In this document: positions 12,132-22,800 of the stretch, one piece after another
How positions within the stretch are numbered: position 1 is the first letter of the stretch
Layout: every line of letters starts with the position of its first letter
Source: Aspidapion aeneum
Lineage: Eukaryota; Arthropoda; Insecta; Coleoptera; Brentidae
DNA length: 64,000 nucleotides
NCBI GenBank assembly: GCA_963576565.1
Contig: OY755042.1
Coordinates: 15,103,272 to 15,167,271 of the forward strand
Direction: 5' to 3'
Position numbers and translations under genes: made by a program
The notes under the pieces: model-generated
The model's input: only the letters and a program-made list of their open reading frames with translations
Database searches by the model: none
What the model was told of the DNA's origin: nothing

Positions 12132-12370
12132 GGGACCTATTACAATAAAGCCAGGCACAAATTGTGCCCGGGCACTATATTGAGAGTTTCGCATTATAAG
12201 AACAGCTGTCTTCTTTCAAAATAGGGCCAATGTGTTTATAAGAGCAGGAATTAATAGTGACGCCACTATTAATGGAAAATAAACGAGTGGATGTCTAAAT
12301 TCGACTTTGGTATGTCAATTTTGAAAGATCAAGTGTCAGTTTTTAATGTGAAACTGTCAATATAGGTCCC
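12132..12370. mobile_element. MITE family G, copy 2, TA target site
   Basis: 239 bp between TA dinucleotides, with ends GGGACCTAT and ATAGGTCCC. It shares AAAGCCAGGCAC and the inner block with GTATGTCAATTTTGAAAGAT with copy 1 at 9060-9398, but its outer ends differ. It may be a related family or a recombined copy. Confidence 0.75.
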
Positions 12371-13439
12371 TAATAAGTAGATGTAATAATAAACCAAATC
12401 GTAGCACTCACACAGAACTCCAAAATATTCAACACGTAACAGTAAACATATAAACTTTTTGGAAAGCACGCAAATTACGAATAAACAAATAAAAATCACA
12501 GAATATCAAAAAAAGTGGCTTTTCCAAGGGGCGGTTAATAAATTAAATGGTCTGCCGGCGGCGATGTTCTTTTCTCCTCTGGGGCTGTTCATATTTTGTA
12601 GCTTGAAAGGGGTGACCAGTTTACACAATATTTTTTTTAGCAAAATTTAATCCATATATGAAAAAAGGGCAGCTATTGGTCAACAATCAGATTTTAGCTT
12701 TTAATTCTGCTTCATTTGGAAATGGCCGACAAGTGTACTTACAGTGTACATCTATGTTTTAGCAACTATATCAGCTATATTTCACTAAAACTTGCTAAAA
12801 CGGCAGTGACATATCTTTTCTTAACCTTCTGGTAAAATTCTTAGACCAAATCTTCCGATAAAATTGGTATTTTTCCTCGATTTATAAATTAGAAAATAAT
12901 TTTTTTTTTTTAAATTTTAGTAAATAATATCGTTTCTTATCGTTCTTGTCTGTCGGTGATGGTACACGAACGGTTCCTATTTAAAGTACCTATCTACATA
13001 AAATTGTATATTTACATCTTTACAGTTACTAGGACTTTAGCTGTACGTTTGACCCAATGTGTTTTTTTAATGGCATGGTAGTTGCCATAGTAAACCATCA
13101 GTTTCGTGCATTCTGAGTAAGACACGTGAAGCACGTAGTAAGCTGCAGGACTTAACAGAACCCCAGACTGTTGGGAAAATTGCCAAACGTGAATAGGTTA
13201 TAAGCCGAAATCATGTTTAAGCTCACACTCAAATCACATGCTAAAAGAATAATTTATGTACAGGACGATTCAAATTTGGCAATTTTAAAATATCTTGCGT
13301 ATCGCTGGTTGTAGCAAAACACTAAACCCTATAAAGAACTTACATATTTCTTAACTTTTCGGAGTTATATAGTTGCATTTATATAACATTTACGTGATTT
13401 TGTTTAACCTCTATTCCTTTTTCACTTGAAGATTTATCT
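12371..13439. other. Unassigned AT-rich DNA
   Basis: A 63-codon frame at 12459-12650 has no recognised pattern. Nothing else seen. Confidence 0.4.
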
Positions 13440-15010
13440 TAATAGTCAACCAGTATTTGTCATATATTCTCCAATCAGTCACAGGTGGTAGTTCAAAAGA
13501 AAGTTACGCTATGTTTTGTTATGCTAAGACAGACGCAAATTTCAAGGTAAGTTATGTATGATCCATTAAATATGATGTCTGCTAATGGTTTTCATTCCAA
13601 AATTTTTCTATGCAAATTTTTTCTACCCCATGATTTTCTACAAATATTCCGTCGCCCTTCCTAGCTCTTTAGTGTTTTTATTTCATACGTCATGCAGATG
13701 CGTATGTTTTGCTGCTACGACTTTAACTATATTATAAATCCTCTTTTACTCTCAATCAACAATTTGTTTAAATATGTAATTGATTCTTCTACTTTATGTT
13801 ATGTGATTTGATAGAAGCATTTGATTGGAATGGTGGCATAGATCTTTGGACAAATGTTTCTACTAATAGGGTTTGTATATTAAAATTTCGTTAAATTGTA
13901 ATACTGTCTCGTCTTTAAAAAGTTTTGGATTTGTATATCTAGATTAGTCGGCATTGCGGTTAACATATGTCTGGTTTATGCGAAATGATATCGAATCAAC
14001 TGTTTCAATAAGTTTTTGTCATATGTCCATCATTCTTTCACAGGTTACAGTTCAAAAGAAGTTTTATCAAGCTAAAACCAATGTTAAATCAAATTTAGCA
14101 AATCAATTTTTAGGATCCCTGACAACTGCTTAAAATTACCGCTGAATTTAGCTTGAATTTTCTGGAATTTGTGAACATTTTTTAGTTTTATAGAGCTAAA
14201 CCATCGACCAGTTATTTCTTCGATAGCTAAACCAACGATAAATCAAATTAGGCAAAGTTTACTATAAGGGTTATTGTAACAAGAGAGGCGCAAATTTAAA
14301 GATAAGTTGCCGCTTTTTTGACACAAATAAAGCAAATGTTAGGTTAGTTTAAGGGCGTTTTCAGCCCAAAACAGGGAGGGCAAATTTATAATTTACTGGA
14401 ATCAAGTTATCTGATTTTACAAAAATCTTGTAAAAAAGGGGGGGAGGGCAGCTGCCCCCTCCTTGTCTCTCCGTGGATATACACTTGGGTTAGTTTGTGT
14501 ACTATAATATACTTAAGTACATTATAGTTATTTTTTCAATAATTGCGCTTGCTGCTAATTGTTTTTTTAACCAAACTTTTTCCATACAAAATTTTTCTAC
14601 CAAGAGTGTTCTACCAATATTATGTCACTCTTCCTGGTTCTTAAGTATTTTTATTTGATATTTCACGTAGATGCAACCTTCTGTGTTGTTCTGCTTCGAC
14701 TTTCAATATTAATTTTCTTCCATTTTCTCTTTTATTCTCAATCAATCATTTATTCAAAGATGGTATTCATTTTTCTACTATATGTTATGTAGTTTAATGG
14801 AATCGTTTCATTGAAATAAAGGCATATGTTTTTCTAAGACGGTCTTTGGAAATATGTATATCTCCAAACGTTTTTATTAAAAGAGTTTGCATATTAGGTT
14901 TTCGCTATATAGCAATACTTCCTGATCCTTAAACGTTTTGAATTGTTATCTCCAAATTAGTCGACAATCCTTTTATCATAGGATTTGTTTATGCGAAATG
15001 ACATGGCCAC
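13440..15010 (+). repeat. Diverged tandem duplication, period about 1 kb
   Basis: The stretch 13590-13985 recurs in the same order at 14572-15003: AAAATTTTTCTA, CGTCATGCAGATGC-like, CTTTTATTCTCAATCAA, TATGTTATGT, a .TCTTTGGA.A motif and TTTATGCGAAATGA. Offsets run from 985 to 1013 bases. A shorter repeat, TTTGTCATAT..CACAGGT..AGTTCAAAAG, lies at 13456 and 14015. No frame is conserved between copies. Confidence 0.7.
14425..14475. repeat. Palindromic G-run/C-run element end
   Basis: GGGGGGGAGGGCAGCTGCCC followed by CCTCC forms a near-perfect palindrome around CAGCTG. A similar G-rich motif (CAGTGGCGT..GGCC.GGGGGG) lies at 11991-12018 and 26662-26690. These look like ends of old DNA elements. 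Confidence 0.5.
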
Positions 15011-16341
15011 ATATGATGCATTCGTTTTTGTTTAGCCCAGCAGCAAAAAAGTTTAGGCAATTACCAAGAATAATTTTAACCTCCACTATAAGAAGAAAAA
15101 GCAATTTTCGCAGTATCTAGCCTCAAGTTAGAAGTCAATCAGAAGCAACGTATCACTTGTAGGTGTATGTTTTATAAACTTCCGTGTGAAATAAAACCTC
15201 CGTGGGTGATGCCTAAAACTAATAACGAAGGTAATTTAAAAAGTTTTATACATATCCGCTAAACATGCCTGTGCGCTGGTTGCGTTGGTTGCTTTGTGAT
15301 AGCAAATCTAACGGAAAATGAAAATGTGCTGTCTTAACTGCAGATGTTTGCTTTGTTTTGATTTGATTTGATTACAGGTTGCATGCTCAGATGAAATAGA
15401 AATACATGAATAGTAACTGTTAAATACAAAATGTGTAATTTGTTATTTCACTCGAAATCATTTTCGCGAGGGAATAATTGTCGCTCGAGATAATTACTAT
15501 TCTGAAGATGTTTGCAATAATAACACAAAACGGTTTTCTACATACCGAGGAAAAAAAATATATTTATATAACTACAAATACCAGTAGAACTCTATACCCG
15601 AACTAAACAAGAAATTCGGGTTTCATTATAAACATAATTAACTATACTATAGAGAAACACAGTATATTATTGGAAGTGGAGTTACACAAAGATCTGACTC
15701 TTACAATCAATCGGCGATAAAGGCAGCGCTAAGGTAATCTTTATTTTAAAAAACTTAAGAAACTTTTCAGTGACTGCTTGGCAATAAATACACTGACAGT
15801 AAATAAATATTGACTTGAATTTTCTGAAATGGAGTTGAAGTTTACTAAAACAGATGTTTATCGCCCACATAAGTTTGTGGTTAAGCAATCCGCATGCTGG
15901 ATGGCCGTCAACTTTAAAAATAAAGCAAAACATAAAAATAATTATATCAGGTAACAAGACTAAGAGATATTACAATTTAAAATTATTATCTAGAAAGGTA
16001 ACTGTTACCGTAAACAAATTAAAATTTTTATTGATCTATAATTGGCTAAGAGAATATTAAAACATAGGTACTTTAATAGTTAAACTAGATATACAATTTA
16101 CATTTGGTATTTTATTTTAAAATTAAAATACCACAGGGAAGTAAATTGGGGACATTACTATTATTCTTTACATAAACATACCATAAATTTAATAAAATAT
16201 TTGATTAAGATGTTTTTGGATGAAACCTACGTTAACTTATTTACAAGGCAATTCTTTGAAATATATTATTCATTTATTACATTTTAAATTAAATTTAGTT
16301 TTACTAGTTTAGTTAGTTACTAATTAGATACAAACAAATTA
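15011..16341. other. Unassigned AT-rich DNA
   Basis: Opposed frames of 91 codons (minus, 15682-15957) and 68 codons (plus, 15854-16060) overlap and neither resembles a known protein. No element ends found. Confidence 0.4.
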
Positions 16342-16880
16342 AATCTAAATATCAATAAAACCCTTGCATTTGGTTTATACAAATAAATTTAAATAGAAAT
16401 CCATTAAATTTGGAAATTAAAATAAACAATGAAAAACTGGAAATTGTAGATTCATTCGAATATCTCGGAATTAAAGTAGACGTAATAGTAGTAGTAGAAT
16501 AATCTCCGAAATAGCAGCAAACATTTAATATTTAAAAAGAACAATTTTAAATTTAGCTAATAAAGAAATTTAAAAAAAACTAAAAATTTTACAAAACCGT
16601 GCAATGAAAATAATTTTAAATGCAGATAAATTTGTCAACAATGTTAAAGAAATTAAAATGGCTAAATTTTGAAAATGTATTATTTTGTAACGTTTTTTTT
16701 TTTGATTTACAAAATTATTAATAATTTATTACCAGAAACAGTAAAAGAATTTATAAATCCAAATTTTATTTTATCATATTTACAAAGAAAATTTGCCATT
16801 AAATACTAAAGCAAAATTAGTTGTTCAAAGATCTATTTTTGCCAGAAACTTTAATGAATGCAATAAATTAAAAGTGTCAA
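16342..16880 (+). pseudogene. Decayed LINE reverse transcriptase tail
   Basis: Pieces of a LINE C-terminal region appear in shifting frames: LNINKTLAFGLYK, then EIVDSFEYLGIKVD, then KILQNRAMKIILNADKF and a following FIYKIINNLLPETVKEF. The order and spacing match the region after the YADD box in jockey/CR1/Daphne-type LINEs, from the thumb to the tail. Frequent stops and indels make it clearly non-functional. It lies just before the domain fragment at 17007, but I cannot show that the two belong to one element. Confidence 0.65.
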
Positions 16881-17006
16881 TTAAAAGTGAGTCAAATTTA
16901 AAAAAAAAAAAATCTTTAATGCTTTTATTTTTAATCCAATTTATTTAAGCTTAATTAACTTTAGATTTATTTACTTTTACACGTATTTACTTTTAAAACG
17001 TAATAA

Positions 17007-17414
17007 AATTTTGTCAAAAATAAAGTTAATGGTCTAACCTTAGTTCCTTGGAATAGGGGTAGGCCATTAGTATGGGACGCCACTTGCTCCGATACTATGG
17101 CTAATTCATACATAAATTTAACATCAAAAAAAGCGGCAAAAATAAGGGAACAAATTAAAATAAACAAATATTCAGAATTATCTCAAAATTATATTTTTGT
17201 TCCTTTTTCTGTAGAGACTTTTGGACCTTGGGAGGAAAAAGCTAAAAATTTTGTCAAAGAACTTGGTGCCAAAATTGAATGTAAGTCCCACGAACCTAGA
17301 TCAACCTCATTTTTGATTCAGAGGTTAAGCCTTGCCGTTCAAAGGGGAAATGCAGCTTCAGTCATGGGAACCATTCCCGACATGCAGCAGTTGGACGAAA
17401 TTTTTAATCTTTAA
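17007..17414 (+). pseudogene. Conserved transposon-borne domain fragment (open frame, 135 codons)
   Basis: From 17007 to the TAA at 17412 the frame is open and clearly protein-like: GLTLVPWNRGRPLVWDATCSD is followed by an Ala/Lys-rich helix, NYIFVPFSVETFGPW, and near the end QRLSLAVQRGNAASVMGTIP. From memory, this pattern (LTLVPW..G..LVWDAT, then VETFGPW, then QRGNAASVMGT) recurs at the C-terminus of repeat-encoded proteins in many invertebrates. The LVWDAT strand following a predicted strand would suit a PD-(D/E)XK nuclease fold, but that is an inference. No start codon fits the whole domain; the only late ATG is at 17097. It is therefore read as the 3' part of a truncated element. The function is unknown. 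Confidence 0.6.
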
Positions 17415-18632
17415 ATGTGTGCTTGGGGATGTATGCTTGCGTGTGTGAGTTTAGAGTTTATTTATTATATTTTTATTGTTTATTTCTTGGTCTATACCTA
17501 TTTTTTATAACTTTTGGTTAATTTTCCAGCTTGTTCTTACTACTGGTTTATTGTGGAAGCTGCGGCAGATTGACAACTTTAAGTTTTCCAGCATATATTA
17601 TTAATAAATAATACTAACTTGCAGGTAGATTATTTTATATGTAAAACAAAATTTTTTAATAATTATCAAAGAGAATTGATGAAAAACAGCTATCAAAATA
17701 TATCGATGGATTCTATTTATGGTCTATTTGTCAGGTTTTTGAAAATATTTACTTTAGTTTTTGGGTTTTGGAAAAGTTTACCAGTTTTCGTTTATATTTT
17801 ATATTAAATGGATTTAAATAATGATTAGCATTAAAACTTGTTGATTATACTGATTTTTTTTATTTTATTTTTTATAAATGTTTCTCAGCTATGTCTTATT
17901 ACTTACAATTTAGTTAGTGCGTTGTATTAGCATGTGATGCAACAGGAATTTTCTTGATAAATTCTGATAGGTATATTATCTAGAATATCATCTAAGGCGC
18001 TAATTATTACTGATAATCTACCAATCGCGTTTTAGAAGCAAGTGTCAACTTTAAGTATCAGTCATCTCTTAGCGCCGGCCTTACCAAACCGGCTTTATTT
18101 AAATATAGACATATTTCATATGCTATCTTATTTCTGCGCTCATTTATTAATATGACAAATATTTACAACTCTTCAAGCGAGATGGTTATCTATTAAACTT
18201 ATTAAAGTATCAGGTATCACAAAAATTATTTTAATAATTTAGATTTATCTGGTAATATATTAATTGAGCTGAGTTTTGTTTAAACTTGTTACTCCTAAAT
18301 TCCTTGTCGTACATTTTGTATTTTTATACTTTTTCTTTTGGTATTTTTACTTGAAGATTCAAATTCATGTAAAATAAATTAGGGCGGTTATTTCTTTATA
18401 GTTGTGGTTAGTAATTCTTCGAAAACTTTATGTGCTATATTCGTACTTTTCCTTTTATATGGTACTCTTCTTTTCAAAAATAATTTTAATGTTTTCTATT
18501 AAATTATCAAAAAATAGCAACATTTTAAGCGTTACTACGTAAATTAACTTGAGTGAAAATTGCTCCTTTCCTATCTTCAATAATAAAAAATACAAAAATT
18601 TTTAGAGTAAATAATTTTTTTATATACAGTCT
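17415..18632. other. Unassigned DNA left of the BEL/Pao insertion
   Basis: Very AT-rich, with no gene seen. Together with 25834 onward it forms the original target locus. Confidence 0.4.
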
Positions 18633-18637
18633 CAGTC

Positions 18638-19246
18638 TGTTTAGCTCCCGCTAAATTCTCTATTTTAATTAATTCATTAATTTTTAGTAATTAGAAAATA
18701 TTACTTTTTTACTTGCACTGCCCTCTTTTGGGACATTCACAATTCTAAAGGATTAAAATAAATAAAACAAATTCTCCTTTTTTTGTATTGATTCTGTTAA
18801 TATAGCAGGAAGTTTTTTCTTTTTATCGCCTTTTATTGATATATTTTTATCATGCTTTCATACAAAAAACGCGGGTGCCGCTACGCGGTCCATAAATATA
18901 TTTTTCCCTTCTTTCCTATAACCTAAAAAGTGGACAGTGCGCAGTGTCGTATAAGAAACGAACTCAATCACGCGGTCCCTCGTGTGAATTTACCCTTAAA
19001 TTCTCTTTGCCCTTTGGCACCCTTAAAAACCCTTTAAAATTAAAGCTGTGCGTTATCATCTGTGGAAGCTGTGTAGCTGTGAATCATGGAACTGGAGAAC
19101 AGGGCCCTGTAAGCGACTACTCTGCAAATATCGGTGAGCGACATAGTTTTTTATTACACTTTATCCTCTCTCTCTCTCTCTACACTCTACCTACCCTTTA
19201 CACCCTCTCCCAATACAGTCCCTTCTGCCTCAACTTATGGGCTACA
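18638..19246 (+). repeat. 5' LTR of the BEL/Pao element
   Basis: 609 bases, TG..CA ends, matching 25220-25828 at all but one position (18887). A TATA-like stretch, ATAAATATAT, lies at about 18892-18901 and is the best promoter candidate; transcription would start a few tens of bases downstream. An AATAAA lies at about 18759. A CT-rich run (about 19166-19182) follows near the 3' end. The U3/R/U5 limits cannot be set from sequence alone. Confidence 0.96.
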
Positions 19247-19252
19247 TAAGTT

Positions 19253-19270
19253 TGGTCCTTCAATCCAAAT
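19253..19270 (+). promoter_or_regulatory. Candidate primer-binding site
   Basis: Six bases after the 5' LTR the sequence reads TGGTCCTTCAATCCAAAT. It starts with the TGG that pairs with the CCA end of a tRNA primer and sits where a primer-binding site is expected. I cannot name the tRNA with certainty. Comparing its complement with the 3' ends of the host tRNAs would settle it. Confidence 0.6.
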
Positions 19271-19855
19271 ACTGAACTACCCCTATAACCACCCCCTACC
19301 CTTACGTTGGCACTTGTTGTTTTAAGCCTTCTTTTGTTAAAAAAAAAAAATATATATATATTTCAAAATTAAAAAATTAAATTTTCTCTTTAGAAAAGGC
19401 GATTTAGATTTTTATTAAAGCAGATGATCTGTTTTCATGGTGTTAAAAATACCGGTAAACCGTTGTAGGTATCTGATTTTTTGCCTTTTTCTAATAAATT
19501 AAAACTCAGTTTCCTAAACGATTTTTTTATATAAATCGATTTAAAAATTAAATTTTTATTTTTTTAGGGCTAATAAACATCTTGTGCAGTTTAAAGGGAT
19601 ATATAATTGTTTGAAAGTATTATGCATTGCATACTTAGATTTGGCGCTTTTCATATTACACTTTAATTTACCTAGTAGGTACAGTAGGTATTTTGAACTC
19701 GGTCAATAAGAAATAAATTTCAGGTTTTTTATTGCATTCTCGGTTTTCGCGAATAAAAGTTTTTTTTCCTTTTATTCGAATTTAGCGCGCATAGTAAAAT
19801 TAAATACATATAATTTTTTTTTCTCGTAGTTATTTTTAAATATTAGGTATTTAAA
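19271..19855 (+). other. Untranslated leader of the BEL/Pao element
   Basis: AT-rich leader between the primer-binding site and the Gag-Pol start. It holds a run of A and TA repeats at about 19340-19362 and no reading frame of note. The packaging signal of the element would be expected here; none can be recognised by eye. Confidence 0.6.
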
Positions 19856-22800
19856 ATGACGAGTAGTGAAAAACAGTGTCGCGCCTTTAGGGGCATAGCA
19901 ATAGATCGCATTAAAGAAATATTTAGTATTTCCACTCAAGCTATGTCTGATACCTTAAAAAAAGTTGATTTTGAGATGCGGTATGATCACTTGGACATTT
20001 TTTATGAGGAATTTAATAAATTTCACGACGCTGTAATCGCGTATTTAGCTGATAAAGAGCAACCCGATTTTACTGAGGAGAATGTCATTCGTCAAGGCAC
20101 TGATTACCAATATTTTAGCATAAAAGCAACTTATAAAAGGTTATTTCCTCCTAAAGATGACTTCAACTCCTCTCACTCAAACTCTAGCTCCGGTCATAAT
20201 GACATGAGCTTCAACATTCCAAAGGTGGATATTCCGAAGTTCACCGGCGATTTGTTTTCTTGGCAAACTTTTGTTAGCTTATATGACTCTGTCATTCATA
20301 ATAATACTATGTTCTCTAATAGTAGAAAGTTTCAGCTACTTTTAACGTATCTAAAAAAGGAACCCCTAACATTGGTAAAAAACTTGCCAATTACTGATGC
20401 AAACTACATTATAGCTTATAATGCGCTTTATAATAGATACCAAAATAACCGCCTCCTTGCGACTCATTATTGGGACAAAATTACCGATTTGCCCAAACTA
20501 AATACAAACAACCCCGCTCTTTTACGCAATTTAATAGATACATTTACTGATAATGTTTACGCTCTTACCAATTTAAATTACCCAACTGAGCACTGGGATT
20601 TCCCACTCTTTCGAATTCTTATTCGAAAATTAGACTCTGAGACGGTCACGCGCTATGAACTTCAGCATGACTCCTCATCTGAACCCTCTTTTGAGGACCT
20701 CAAAGATTTTGTTTCTAAGCAATGTTTTGCGTTAGAATCGGCCAACATTTTAAATAAAACTAAAACTTCTGGTTACGCCACTGCTAAACCTCCCTCAAAA
20801 CCTCAATATAGAGGTAATAATTTTTCTACTCTTGCAGCTGGCGTCGCTCCATATCAGAACGCTTGTCCCGTCTGTAAGATTTCAGGACATAGTATATATA
20901 AATGCCCCGTTTTTGAAAGTAAAACCCCTCAAGAAAGACTAAATTTAGTCAGAAAAAACCATTGGTGTTCCAATTGCCTCGGTACAAGGCACTCACTAAA
21001 AGCCTGCAACTCTACTTATTCGTGTAGAATTTGCCATTCCATGCACCACTATTTACTCCATATTCCTCGATCCCCTCCTAGTGGCTCTCCGCCACTGGAA
21101 AATCAGAATCAGAGCGCTCCTCTTCCGACTCATTCTACGCAAGTTTTGGCAGTACCTACTCTCTCTAACTCACAAGAAAATAATAATTTACCAAGTAGCC
21201 CCTCAACTCACGCTTGCAGTTTAACAAGCAACATTTCAGTGACATCTTCTTTACTCGCAACGGCCCAAGTCGAAGTTTTAAACTGTAGAGGACATTATGA
21301 TAAAGCGCGGGTTCTAATTGACACTGGGAGCCAGGTGCATTTAATTTCTGAAAAGTTTGCAAATAAAATTGGTCTCTCTCGCTACAAAACTCATTTAACC
21401 CTAAATGGCTTAGGTCACATTGGCTGCACCCCCTCTGGTGGCATTAGTTGCTCCATAAGACCGGTAGGCCAACTCTCTCCTTCTTTTGACATTGATTTAT
21501 TAATATTGTCAAAAGTTTGCAATGAGCAACCCCTCACCCCTCTCTCCCAGGGTGACTACCCCGATATCTCAAATTTAAAGCTCGCAGACCCCTCTTTTAA
21601 TCAATGCAAACCAGTAGATATTTTAATTGGAGTTCAACTTTTTCCTTTTATTTTGACAGAAGGTAAAATTTCATGTGGTGTCGACAAGGCCGCAGCTCTA
21701 AACTCTATTTTTGGTTGGCTCATCATGGGCGGAAAAATTCGCCCCTCTACCCCCTCTATTAGCTCATATTTTATTTCAAATAATGAGTGTCTCGACTCTA
21801 CTCTTAAAGCCTTTTGGCAAATTGAGGAAGTCCCTCAAAAAACTCATATAGACCCGGAAGATGAGCTTTGTGAAAAAATTTACAAAGATACTCTCCAGAG
21901 AACAGAAACTGGTCGATTTGTCGTCTCTCTCCCCTTTAAAGGACCAGAGCCCTCTTTCTCTAACTCTCGCTCTATTGCTCTAAAACGATTTTATAGCTTA
22001 GAAAATCGTTTATTAAAAAACCCCTCTCTTCACAAAGAATACTCTGATTGTTTACAAGATTACCTTGACTCTAATCATATGGAGTTAGTTTCAAAAAATA
22101 TCCCCCCTTCGAATAAAATTTATTACATACCCCACCACTGTGTTATAAAATCAGAGAGTAGCACAACAAAGCTCCGCGTCGTTTTTGACGCGTCATGTAG
22201 CTGTCCCGAGAGCTGTCCCAGCTCTCTAAATGAATCTATGTTGACAGGTCCCAAATTACAACAAGAAATATTTGATATTTTGATGTCTTTTCGCCTGCAT
22301 AAGTACTGCTTTACTAGTGATTTAAAACAAATGTTTAGGCAAGTCTTAATAAATCCCGCCCATCAAAACTATCAAAGAATACTTTGGAGGTTTTCTCCTG
22401 ACCAACCTGTCAACGATTATTTCTTAAAAACTGTCACATTTGGCGTTAAAGCCGCCCCATACTTAGCTATAAGGTCTGTCATTGAACTAGCTAACATTTA
22501 TGAGACTGAATATCCCTTAGCAGCTCACATTTTAAGGAGCTACGTGTATGTAGATGACTGTTGTTTTTCCTGTGAGTCACTCGAAAAAGCTCTCGAAGCA
22601 AAAGCTCAATTAGTCGCAGTTCTAGGTCACGGAGGATTTCAGCTCAGAAAGTGGTCTAGCAATAGCTCTGAGTTTTTAAAGACTATTTCCCCTGAAAAAT
22701 GCGAAACAAGCTATCTCTCCTTTGATGACCAAGACAATACTCTAAAAATATTAGGGTTAAAATGGCACCCCTCTACAGATGCATTTTCTTATAAGGTTTC

